DNA of 64,000 nt from VGTK01 sp046327915 (GTDB lineage Bacteria > Desulfobacterota > Binatia > UBA12015). A program made the position numbers and the translations under genes. Location: positions 328,723 to 392,722 of the forward strand of contig JAXLXO010000004.1 of assembly GCA_046327915.1 (NCBI GenBank). The letters are read 5' to 3'. Positions 19,150-26,983 of this stretch are shown here, in pieces. The stretch's first letter is position 1, and each line of letters opens with the position of its first letter. The notes under the pieces are model-generated. The model was not told the origin of the DNA. It did no database searches and saw nothing but the letters and a program-made list of their open reading frames with translations.

Positions 19150-20649
19150 ATGGCCGCGATCGACGGACTGCTGGGCATCCTCATCGGACAGGGCGCGGAC
19201 GCGCTGACGCTGACGGAGGGGCAGGCGCCACGGCTGACCCGGGCCGGCGAGCCCAGGCCGCTGTCGATGCCGCCGTTGCTGCCCGAGCTGCTCGGACGCT
19301 TCATCGAGGAGGTGCGCGCCGCCGGCGACGGGACGTCGTACCAGCACGAGGCGAAGGGCGTCCGCACCACGTTCGCCGTCGAGATCGAGGGCACGCGCGA
19401 GATCCGCTTCCGCCGCGCCGATGCACCGGCCGCGGCTCCGGCGGACGCCGCGCCCGCCGCTGCCGCACCGGCCGGCGGCGAGCCGGCTGCCGCGCTGCCG
19501 CCGACGTCGGCCGCGCCGACCGCGGTCGGCGATTCCGCGCCCGCCGCGTCACCGCGGCGCCTCTACGCGCAGCCCCGTCCCGGCATCGCCCCGACCAACG
19601 GTGCGATCGCGGACCTGATCCGCCGCGCGCTCGACGCCGACGCGACCGACCTCTTCGTCTCCACCTCGGCCGACGCCCGCATGCGCGTCGGCATGGAGCT
19701 GCGCGAGATCCCCGGCTCCCGGCTCGACGAGGGCACGCTGCTCGAGCTGGTGGCGCTCGACGACGCGCACCACGCGCGCCTCGAGAAGCACGGCAGCGTG
19801 GATCTCGGGCTGCACTTCGGCGACGTCAAGCTGCGCGTCAATCTGTTCCGGCACCTCGGCGGTCTCGCCGCGGCGGTGCGTCCGCTGCGCCGCGTGCGCA
19901 CGCTCGCGGAGCTGGGCCTGCCGCCGGACCTCGAGAAGCTGACCGAGCCAATCGACGGGCTGGTGCTGCTGGTCGGACCGACCGGCTCGGGCAAGTCGTC
20001 GACCATCGCGGCACTCCTCGACCACGTGAACCGCACGCGCGCGAAGCACATCCTCACCATCGAGGATCCGGTCGAGTACGAGTACGCGAGCGGCTCGTGC
20101 CTGGTGCACCAGCGCGAGGTCGGGCGCGACGTCGAGAGCTTCGCCGCGGGACTGCGCGCGGCGCTGCGCGAGAGCCCCGACGTGATCCTGGTCGGCGAGA
20201 TGCGCGACCGCGAGACCTTCGCAGCTGCAATGACCGCCGCCGAGACCGGACACCTCGTGTTCTCGACGCTGCACTCGGGCAACGCCGCGATGGCGATCGA
20301 CCGCATCGTCGACTCGTTCCCGCCGCACCAGCAGACGCAGGTGCGCGCGCAGCTCGCCAACGTCCTGCGCGCGATCGTGACGCAGCTGCTGCTGCCCGCG
20401 GCGCAGCCGGGACGGCTCGTGCCGGCGACCGAGCGCATGTTCGTCACGCACGCGATCGCGCACAAGATCCGCGAGGGACGCGGACACCAGATCAGCGACC
20501 TGATCCTGACGGGGCGCGCGGAGGGAATGGTGTCGCTCGAGGCCTCGCTCGCGGAGCTGGTGCGGCAGAACCGCATCACGCTCGCGACCGCGCGCGCGGC
20601 GGCGCGCAACCCCGACGTGATGCGCGAGATGCTCGGCGCGCGCGCCTAG
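19150..20649 (+). CDS. PilT/PilU-type twitching motility ATPase with extra N-terminal domain
   Basis: A 499-residue secretion/retraction ATPase. The core has Walker A GPTGSGKSS, the Asp box (TIEDPVEY), Walker B VILVGEMRD and the His box ETGHLVFSTLHSG, all PilT hallmarks. PilT is usually about 345 residues. Here the first 95 residues (GADALTLTEGQAPRLTRAGEPRPLSMP) look like a diverged copy of the PilT N-terminal domain. An Ala/Pro linker (about 95-140) then precedes the normal N-domain (IADLIRRALDADATDLFVSTSADARM). It drives type IV pilus retraction in known relatives. No pilin or pilus assembly genes are near, so it is an orphan copy. Its TAG stop overlaps the convergent sulfatase stop. Confidence 0.9.
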   Translation: MAAIDGLLGILIGQGADALTLTEGQAPRLTRAGEPRPLSMPPLLPELLGRFIEEVRAAGDGTSYQHEAKGVRTTFAVEIEGTREIRFRRADAPAAAPADAAPAAAAPAGGEPAAALPPTSAAPTAVGDSAPAASPRRLYAQPRPGIAPTNGAIADLIRRALDADATDLFVSTSADARMRVGMELREIPGSRLDEGTLLELVALDDAHHARLEKHGSVDLGLHFGDVKLRVNLFRHLGGLAAAVRPLRRVRTLAELGLPPDLEKLTEPIDGLVLLVGPTGSGKSSTIAALLDHVNRTRAKHILTIEDPVEYEYASGSCLVHQREVGRDVESFAAGLRAALRESPDVILVGEMRDRETFAAAMTAAETGHLVFSTLHSGNAAMAIDRIVDSFPPHQQTQVRAQLANVLRAIVTQLLLPAAQPGRLVPATERMFVTHAIAHKIREGRGHQISDLILTGRAEGMVSLEASLAELVRQNRITLATARAAARNPDVMREMLGARA

Positions 20650-22061
20650 GGATTCGCCGCGTCCCAGCGTCCCGGCGGCCGCACGCCGCTGCCGACGCGA
20701 CCCGTGAGCCCGTCGCCGAGATCCGCGCGCGCGTCCTCGGCGATCGCGAGCATCTCGGCGACGACGTCGGGATGCTCGGCCGCGACGTCGTGCGTCTCGC
20801 CGAGGTCGCTCTCGAGGTCGAAGAGCGACAGGCCGATCTGCAGCGTCTGCTCGCGACCGGGCGCGCCGTCGACGCCGGGCTCGACGATCGACTGGTACGG
20901 GTGCGGCAGGTGCAGCTTCCACCGTCCGCGGCGCACGGCTTCCAGCCCGCCGACGCGGTGCACGAGCCACATGCGCTCGTCGAACGACGCCTCGTCGGCG
21001 CCGGACAGGACGGGCCAGGCGTCGTGCCCGTCGAGCTTGCGATCGTCGGGCAACGTCGCACCCGTCAAGCGCGCGACCGTCGGCAGCACGTCCGCGAGTC
21101 CGAGCACCGCGGAGGTCGCAGCGCCCGCGGGAACGTGTCCCGGCCAGCGCGCGATCGCCGGCACGCGCACGCCTCCCTCGAAGCTCGTGCTCTTGCCCTC
21201 GCGCAGCGCACCGGCCGATCCCGCGTGGTTGCCGAAGATCAGCCACGGTCCGTTGTCGGACACGAAGAGCACCAGCGTGCGCTCGTCGAGGCCGTGCTCG
21301 TGCAGCGCGTCGAGGATCCGGCCCATCGACCAGTCGAGCTCCGCGATCACGTCGCCGTAGAGCCCGCGCGGCGACACGCCGCGGAAGCGGTCGGACGCGG
21401 CGATCGGCCAGTGCGGCATCGAGTGCGCGATCTCGAGGAAGAACGGCGCGTCGGCGTGGCGCGCGATGAAGTCCGTCGCGCGCTCGGTGTAGCGCCGCAC
21501 CAGCTGGGACTGGTCGGGCTCGGTCTCGATGACGGTCTCGCCGTCCATCAGCGGCAGGTCGGGGTAGATCGACAGGTCGAGCGGATTCTTCCGCCCCATG
21601 TCGTTGGAGTACGGAATGCCGAAGTACTCGTCGAAGCCCTGCCGCGTCGGCAGGAACGGCGGACGGTGCCCCAGGTGCCACTTGCCGACCAGCCCGGTCG
21701 CGTAGCCGCGCTCGCGCAGCACCTCCGCCATCGTGATCTCGTCGGGCGAGAGTCCGGTGTCGTCCCACGGGTAGTACGCCGGCGGCGCGCTCACGCGCTG
21801 TCCGTACGATCCGGTCATCAGCATCGCGCGCGACGGCGTGCAGGTCGGCGCGCTGTAGAAGCTCGTCAAGCGCAGGCCATCGGCGGCGAGCCGGTCGAAG
21901 TTGGGCGTCGGGATGTCGGTCGCGCCGAAGGCGCCGACGTCGCCGTAGCCCTGATCGTCGGTGAGGAACACGACGACGTTCGGCGGCTGCGTCGTACCCG
22001 CGTCGGAGCAGCCGAGCGCGAGCGCGAGCAGGACGAGCGCGTACGCGCGAATGCCGCTCAT
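20646..22061 (-). CDS. Secreted lipoprotein sulfatase (arylsulfatase A type)
   Basis: A 471-residue type I sulfatase. A lipoprotein signal ends at Cys18 (LALALGC). The metal aspartates are in FLTDDQGYGD, and the formylglycine site is Cys74 in CTPSRAMLMTG. The catalytic Lys/His is in GKWHLG (Lys127), and DNG in FVSDNGPW completes the metal site. The substrate is likely a sulfated sugar on the cell exterior. It is last in an operon of overlapping genes (xylanase, two more sulfatases); the ATG overlaps the preceding stop by 4 nt. Activation needs a formylglycine-generating enzyme not encoded in this window. Conversion of Cys74 in the oxidising periplasm-directed protein implies the aerobic-type enzyme acts before or during export. 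Confidence 0.93.
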   Translation of the reverse strand: MSGIRAYALVLLALALGCSDAGTTQPPNVVVFLTDDQGYGDVGAFGATDIPTPNFDRLAADGLRLTSFYSAPTCTPSRAMLMTGSYGQRVSAPPAYYPWDDTGLSPDEITMAEVLRERGYATGLVGKWHLGHRPPFLPTRQGFDEYFGIPYSNDMGRKNPLDLSIYPDLPLMDGETVIETEPDQSQLVRRYTERATDFIARHADAPFFLEIAHSMPHWPIAASDRFRGVSPRGLYGDVIAELDWSMGRILDALHEHGLDERTLVLFVSDNGPWLIFGNHAGSAGALREGKSTSFEGGVRVPAIARWPGHVPAGAATSAVLGLADVLPTVARLTGATLPDDRKLDGHDAWPVLSGADEASFDERMWLVHRVGGLEAVRRGRWKLHLPHPYQSIVEPGVDGAPGREQTLQIGLSLFDLESDLGETHDVAAEHPDVVAEMLAIAEDARADLGDGLTGRVGSGVRPPGRWDAANP

Positions 22062-23452
22062 GGTGCGGTCTCCTCGGGCAGGCCGCGGTCGCCCTGCTCC
22101 GCCATCCACGCGTCCACCGTGCCGCGCAGACGCGCCAGCACGTCCGCCGACGCGGGATCGGACGCGAGGTCGTTCAGCTCCGCGGGATCCGCGTCGAGAT
22201 CGTACAGCTCCTCCGCCGGGCGGTGCTGGTAGCGCGCCACCCGAGCGGCGGCGAACGGATCGTCCGCGGCGCGTGCGACCCAGGACTGCCAGCCGCCCTG
22301 CCCGACCTCGGTGACGTTGTTGGTGAACGTGGCGTCGGGCAGCAGGTTCCGGATGTAGTGCCAGCGCTCGTCGCGAACCGAGCGGATCGGATACGGTCCG
22401 CCGTTGAAGATGCGCTCGTTGGTGTGCAGCGCGGGGACGACGTCGCGGTGCGCGGCGCGCTCGCCGCGCAGGACGGGTGCGAAGCTGATCCCGTCGAGCC
22501 CCTCGACCGATGGCGCACCGGCGAGATCCAGCAGCGTCGGCAGCAGATCGACGAGGCTCACCATCGCGCTCGTTCGGGTGCCCGCGCGAACGTGGCCCGG
22601 CCAGCGCACGAGCAGCGGCACGTGCAGCCCCGCGTCGTAGTTCGTCCACTTCTCGAAGGCGAAGCCGGCGCCGTGGTCGGCGACGTAGACGACGATCGTG
22701 TCGCGCGTCTTTCCGGCCGCGTCGATCTCGCCGAGGATGCGGCCGACGTGGTCGTCGAGCTGCGTGATGAGGTCGTAGTAGCCCGCGCGCTCGAAGCGCG
22801 TCTCCGGCGTGTCGACGATGTACGGCGGCAGGACGACGTCCTGGGGCGCGTACAGCACCGGATCGGGCCAGCCGCCGGCCTCCGTATCGACGGCGTGCGG
22901 GCGCGAGTCCGCGACCACCAGGAAGAACGGGCCAGCCGTGTCGCGGATCACGCGGAGGATGTCGTCCATCTGGCCGTCGATGCGCACCTGCTCGGGACCG
23001 ATGTGCGAGCCCGGCAGGAACTCGAACGGGAACGACGCTTCCGGGCCGACGTGCGACTTGCCGGCCAGCGCCACGCGGTAGCCCTGCGCACCGAAGTAGT
23101 GCGCGACGCTGCGCACGCCGTCCTTCACGTACTGGTGGTTGTGGTGCGCACCGTGCCGGATCGGCCAGAGCCCGGTGTACATCGACGAGCGGCTCGGCGT
23201 GCAGATCGCCTCCGGCGCGAAGGCGCGCTCGAACGCCATGCCGTCGCGTGCGAGCGTGTCGACGTTCGGGTCCATGACCACCGGGTTGCCGTACGCGCCG
23301 ACGTCGCCGAGGGACTGGTCGTCGGCGATCAGCAGGACGACGTTCGGACGCGCGGCGGTCGTCGTGCTCTGCGTCGCGTCGCCGCACGCCGCGGCGAGCA
23401 TCGCCGTCGCCGCGAGCGACAGGACGAGGCAGAGAGTTCGTGAGCCGCTCAT
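22058..23452 (-). CDS. Secreted lipoprotein sulfatase (heparan N-sulfatase-like)
   Basis: A 464-residue type I sulfatase with lipoprotein Cys23 (MLAAAC). The metal site is LIADDQSLGD, the formylglycine motif is Cys84 in CTPSRSSMYTG, and AGKSHVG replaces the usual GKWH. That Lys-Ser-His form and YVADHGAGF are typical of sulfamidase-like (SGSH/S1_8-type) members, so the preferred substrate may be an N- or O-sulfated amino sugar; this is inference. Both gene boundaries overlap neighbours by 4 nt (ATGA), placing it mid-operon between two other sulfatases. Confidence 0.92.
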   Translation of the reverse strand: MSGSRTLCLVLSLAATAMLAAACGDATQSTTTAARPNVVLLIADDQSLGDVGAYGNPVVMDPNVDTLARDGMAFERAFAPEAICTPSRSSMYTGLWPIRHGAHHNHQYVKDGVRSVAHYFGAQGYRVALAGKSHVGPEASFPFEFLPGSHIGPEQVRIDGQMDDILRVIRDTAGPFFLVVADSRPHAVDTEAGGWPDPVLYAPQDVVLPPYIVDTPETRFERAGYYDLITQLDDHVGRILGEIDAAGKTRDTIVVYVADHGAGFAFEKWTNYDAGLHVPLLVRWPGHVRAGTRTSAMVSLVDLLPTLLDLAGAPSVEGLDGISFAPVLRGERAAHRDVVPALHTNERIFNGGPYPIRSVRDERWHYIRNLLPDATFTNNVTEVGQGGWQSWVARAADDPFAAARVARYQHRPAEELYDLDADPAELNDLASDPASADVLARLRGTVDAWMAEQGDRGLPEETAP

Positions 23453-24969
23453 GAATCGCCCTCCTCCGCCGGCGCCGATTGCGCCGCCGTTCCAGTGACC
23501 GAGCGCAGCTGCACCGACAGCGCGTCGACGACCGCGCGGTCGGTGCTCTCGGCGACGTTCACCGTCTCGCCGGGATCGTCGTCGTGGTCGTAGAGCATGC
23601 GCGCGCGCAGACTGCCATCACGATCGCGCCACTCGGTGTAGAGCCAGCGTCCGGTACGGATCGACTCGCCGAACCACGGTCCGGGATCGAGCGAGATCGC
23701 CGACGTCCACTGGCTCACCGCGAAGCCCCTGCCCGCGCCGCGCGAGTCGTCGAGGAGCGGCGTCAAGCTGGCACCGCCGAGATCGGATGGCGCGGCGACC
23801 CCCGTCAATTCCAGGATCGTCGGCGCGAGGTCGAGGCTCTCGACGATCTCGTCGGTCGCGGCACCGCGCAGCGCCCCCGGCGCGCGGATCACCAGCGGCG
23901 TGCGCAGCGCGAGGTCGAAGTTGGCGTGCTTGGTCCACAGGCCGTGGTCGCCGAGCAGGTAGCCGTGGTCGCCGGTGAGGATCACGACGGTGTCGTCGGC
24001 GAGGCCGAGCTCGTCGAGCGCGTCGAGCACGCGGCCGACCAGCGCGTCGGTGTAGCTGACCGCGGCGAGATAGCCGTGCACCAGCGTGCGCGCGAGATCC
24101 TCGGGGATCGGCTCGGGCGCGGGCGGGATGCCGAGGTACTGCGCGCGCAGCTCGGGCGACGCGTGCAGCGCCGCGTCGGGTGCACCGTCCGGCCGCTGCG
24201 GATCGCGCGCCAGCGGCACGCCCGCGCGGTCGTAGAGATCCCAGTAGCGCTGCGGGGAGTTGAACGGCAGGTGCGGCTTCCAGAAGCCGGCCGCGAGGAA
24301 GAACGGCTTGCCGTCGCGCGCGAGACGGCGCAGATCGGCGATCGACTTCTCCGCGACGCGGCCGTTCGGGTACGCGAAGTCGTCGACGTCGGCGGCCTCG
24401 TACGCGGGACCGCGGCCGTTCTCGGCGACGAGCCGCCGATTCTCCGGCAGCAGGTACGCGGTCTGGTCCGCGCCACCCGGCGACACGCGCCACGGCGGCT
24501 CGCTCCAGCCGTCGAGATCGTCGTCGTCCCAGTGCAGGACCTTTCCGTTCGCGATCGTGGTGTAGCCCGCGCCGTGCAGCAGGTCGGCGATCGTCGGGAC
24601 GCCGGGCACGTCGCGATCGACGCGCGTGTCGAAGCTGACGAAGCGCCCGTGCGTCGGACGCAGTCCCGTCAGCATGCTCGCGCGCGACGCGCCGCACACG
24701 GGAGCCTGCACGTACGCCTGCCGGAACAGCACGCCGTCCGCCGCGAGCGCGTCGATGCGCGGCGAGCGCACGTGCGGCGCGCCGAGCGTGCCGAGCTCGG
24801 GGCGCAGGTCGTCGACCATGATCAGCAGGACGTTCGGACGGCAGCCGTTGCGCGCGCGGCACGCGCTGGCGTCGGGCGCCGCGCGGTCGCCGCACGCGGC
24901 CGCCAGCGCCGCGACGACGACCAGGCCGAGCGCGCGGACGCACGCGCTGCGCGGCCGCGACGGCGTCAT
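23449..24969 (-). CDS. Secreted lipoprotein sulfatase (iduronate-2-sulfatase-like)
   Basis: A 506-residue type I sulfatase with lipobox Cys26 (AALAAAC). The metal aspartates are in IMVDDLRPELG, the formylglycine site is Cys92 in CGASRASMLTG (the C-x-A-S-R variant), and GDHGYLLGDHGLWTKHANFD is characteristic of the iduronate-2-sulfatase/choline-sulfatase-like branch (S1_7). Segments GFWKPHLPFNSP and LVGRVLDALDELG also fit. It is linked by ATGA overlaps to the xylanase upstream and the sulfatase downstream. The three operon sulfatases come from different subfamilies, as expected if each removes a different sulfate ester from one complex glycan. Confidence 0.93.
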   Translation of the reverse strand: MTPSRPRSACVRALGLVVVAALAAACGDRAAPDASACRARNGCRPNVLLIMVDDLRPELGTLGAPHVRSPRIDALAADGVLFRQAYVQAPVCGASRASMLTGLRPTHGRFVSFDTRVDRDVPGVPTIADLLHGAGYTTIANGKVLHWDDDDLDGWSEPPWRVSPGGADQTAYLLPENRRLVAENGRGPAYEAADVDDFAYPNGRVAEKSIADLRRLARDGKPFFLAAGFWKPHLPFNSPQRYWDLYDRAGVPLARDPQRPDGAPDAALHASPELRAQYLGIPPAPEPIPEDLARTLVHGYLAAVSYTDALVGRVLDALDELGLADDTVVILTGDHGYLLGDHGLWTKHANFDLALRTPLVIRAPGALRGAATDEIVESLDLAPTILELTGVAAPSDLGGASLTPLLDDSRGAGRGFAVSQWTSAISLDPGPWFGESIRTGRWLYTEWRDRDGSLRARMLYDHDDDPGETVNVAESTDRAVVDALSVQLRSVTGTAAQSAPAEEGDS

Positions 24970-26132
24970 CGCGCCTCCCGCCGGCTGCGCAGCGCGTCCG
25001 CGACCGCGACGTACGCGGGCTTCGCCTGGTACTCCTCGTCGAAGAGCAGCGGCTCGCCCTTGCGCCGCACGAACTGCTCGATGCTGGTCGGATAGCGGTC
25101 GGTGAAGAGCCACACCGTCAGCCCCGTGCACGCCGGCACCGCGGCGCAGGCCGCGCTCACGTCGGAATAGACGGCGCGCTGCCGCTCGAGACGCGCGGCG
25201 CGATCGCCGTCGAAGCGCCAGGTGTGGACGTTCAGCTCGGTGATCTCGACGTCGATGCCGAGCGTCGCGAAGCGGCGCAGCGTCGCCTCGACCTCGTCCC
25301 GCGTCGCGACGTCGGCGTCGCCGGGCGGCGCGTAGGGCAGGAACCACATGTGGCCCTGCAGCCCGACGCCGTGCAGCGGCACGCCCGCGTCGAGCAGGTC
25401 GCGCGCGAGCTGGAAGTAGCGGTCCTGCTTGACGCCGGGCTTGAGCTCGAGGAACTCGTTCAGGAAGAGCTTCGCGTCCGGATCGGCCTCGTGTGCGACG
25501 CGGAACGCGTCCGCGACGTGGCCGGGGCCGAGCTTCTGCAGGAACGCCGAGTCGCGCAGCCCGCCGGTGCCGCCGTCCTCGCCGAACGCGGTGAGCGGCT
25601 CGTTGACGACGTCCCAGCGCGTGACGCGGCCCCGATATCGTCCCATCACGGTGCGGATGTGATCGGCGGTCGCCGCGCGCAGCGTGTCCGCGTCCATCTG
25701 CGCGACGTACGCCGGGTTCGGCGGATCCGACGCGCCGCCCCAGACCAGCGTGTGTCCGCGCACGCGCATGCCGTGCGCCTGCGCGAAGTCGACGATCGCG
25801 TCGGCCCCTGAGAAGTCCCAGCGGTCGGGCTCGGGATGGATGCGCCCCCACTTCATCGCCGTGTACGGCGTGATCGAGTCGAACTCGCGCGCCAGCACCT
25901 CGCCGTAGCGCGCGTCGCCGGACGACGGCGTCAGGTACTCGTCGTGCGCCGCGGTGCCGATCGAGAGGCCGCTTCCGGCGGCGACGTCGCGCAGCCCTTC
26001 CCCGCCGCCGGAGCCGGCGTCACCGCAGCCCGCGCCGCCGGGCGACGCCGCGAGGAGTCCGGAAAGAGCCATGCGGCACAGCAACGCGCGTCCCGGCGCC
26101 GCGCGCAAGCCGGATGTCGATCGCTCGCGCAT
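24966..26132 (-). CDS. Secreted endo-1,4-beta-xylanase, GH10 family
   Basis: A 388-residue glycoside hydrolase, first gene of the minus-strand sulfatase operon. The GH10 barrel carries the acid/base glutamate Glu178 in WDVVNEP and the nucleophile Glu299 in DVEITELNVH. Other GH10 features are MKWGRIHPEPDRWDFSGAD, RGHTLVWGG, LFLNEF, GVGLQGHMW and LTVWLFTDRYP. The N-terminus has a hydrophobic segment and a Gly/Ser-rich stretch with Cys36 (PGGAGC), probably a lipoprotein signal, though the lipobox is poor. ATG 26132 is the most natural start. GH10 enzymes cut beta-1,4-xylan and mixed xylo-polymers. Pairing with sulfatases suggests a sulfated xylose-containing algal or marine polysaccharide. Confidence 0.93.
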   Translation of the reverse strand: MRERSTSGLRAAPGRALLCRMALSGLLAASPGGAGCGDAGSGGGEGLRDVAAGSGLSIGTAAHDEYLTPSSGDARYGEVLAREFDSITPYTAMKWGRIHPEPDRWDFSGADAIVDFAQAHGMRVRGHTLVWGGASDPPNPAYVAQMDADTLRAATADHIRTVMGRYRGRVTRWDVVNEPLTAFGEDGGTGGLRDSAFLQKLGPGHVADAFRVAHEADPDAKLFLNEFLELKPGVKQDRYFQLARDLLDAGVPLHGVGLQGHMWFLPYAPPGDADVATRDEVEATLRRFATLGIDVEITELNVHTWRFDGDRAARLERQRAVYSDVSAACAAVPACTGLTVWLFTDRYPTSIEQFVRRKGEPLLFDEEYQAKPAYVAVADALRSRREAR

Positions 26133-26202
26133 TTCGTGTTCCCTCCGCCGGTCCGAGCCCGTCCGGCCGCGCCGTCCTAACAGCTCTGTGAAGATCCAGT
26201 CA

Positions 26203-26282
26203 ACAGACTTGTCAGGACGCCGCCGCGGTCGCTTCCGCGTTGACCAGGCCGCGCGCGGCGTTCTATTCCACAGGCTTGTCAG
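26203..26282. promoter_or_regulatory. Direct repeats (ACAG-N-CTTGTCAG) and promoter in the sulfatase/TetR divergent region
   Basis: ACAGACTTGTCAG (26203-26215) and ACAGGCTTGTCAG (26270-26282) are 12/13 identical. Between them a plus-strand promoter can be drawn: TTGACC (26240-26245), 18 bp, TATTCC (26264-26269). The second repeat would overlap the transcription start, the first lies upstream and is also close to the minus-strand operon promoter. They are good candidate operators for the adjacent TetR regulator. Confidence 0.5.
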
Positions 26283-26983
26283 CGAAAGCGTCCACGAAGG
26301 CGTCCGGCCGCAAGCGGAGTGCTGCGTCCGCGCCGCGGCGCGGGTCGGCACGGCGCACGCCCGCACCGTCGCGCAAGGAGCAGGGCGAGCTCACGCGGCG
26401 CAAGATCCTCGACGCCGCGATCGCGCTCTACGCCGAGGCCGGCGTGCGCGGCACGGGACTGATGGCGATCGGCAAGCGCGCCGGCGTTCACCACGCGACG
26501 GTCCTCTACCACTTCAGGAGCTCGCGCGAGCTGCTGCTCGCGGTGCTGCAGGAGCGCGACCGTCTGTACATGGAATACTCGCGCGACGTGCTCGACCGCG
26601 GCGGCCTCGAGGCACTTCGCCTGCTTCCGTTCACCGGCCGATTCAACGTCGAGCACCCGGTTCTGGCGAAGCTCTTCGCCGTCCTGCAGGCGGAGGCCCT
26701 CGACCCGGACGCCGAGGCGCACGCCTACTTCCTGGAGCGCCGCGGCCAGGCGCGAACGCTCGTCCTCGAGCTGCTGCGCACGGCGAAGAAGCGCGGCGAG
26801 ATCCGCAAGGACGTCGACGCGGAGACCACCGCGGACGTCGTCCTCGCGTTCACCGCCGGCATCAACATCGGGTCGTTTCTCGACCCGCGAAACGTCGACA
26901 TCGTCGCGGCGTACCGCCGCTTCACCGACATGCTGATCGGAGACCTCACGCGCGGCGTCGAGCGCCGCGGAAGGAAGCCCTGA
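26276..26983 (+). CDS. TetR-family transcriptional regulator of the sulfatase locus
   Basis: About 235 residues. A basic N-terminal tail of some 35 residues leads into a TetR helix-turn-helix: LTRRKILDAAIALYAEAGVRGTG, then IGKRAGVHHATVLYHFRSSRELL. The C-terminal ligand domain follows. The start is uncertain: no ATG precedes the HTH. TTG 26276 fits the promoter at 26240-26269; an in-frame TTG at 26240 would overlap that promoter. The stop overlaps the next sulfatase by one base (TGATG), so regulator and sulfatase are co-translated. It is divergent from the xylanase/sulfatase operon and probably represses both sides until a glycan breakdown product binds. Confidence 0.85.
   Translation: MSAKASTKASGRKRSAASAPRRGSARRTPAPSRKEQGELTRRKILDAAIALYAEAGVRGTGLMAIGKRAGVHHATVLYHFRSSRELLLAVLQERDRLYMEYSRDVLDRGGLEALRLLPFTGRFNVEHPVLAKLFAVLQAEALDPDAEAHAYFLERRGQARTLVLELLRTAKKRGEIRKDVDAETTADVVLAFTAGINIGSFLDPRNVDIVAAYRRFTDMLIGDLTRGVERRGRKP

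Noticed and set aside
26175..26203. Minus-strand promoter TTGACT-N17-TTAGGA before the xylanase gene
   Set aside because: The -35 and spacing are good but the -10 matches poorly, so it is not listed as a feature.
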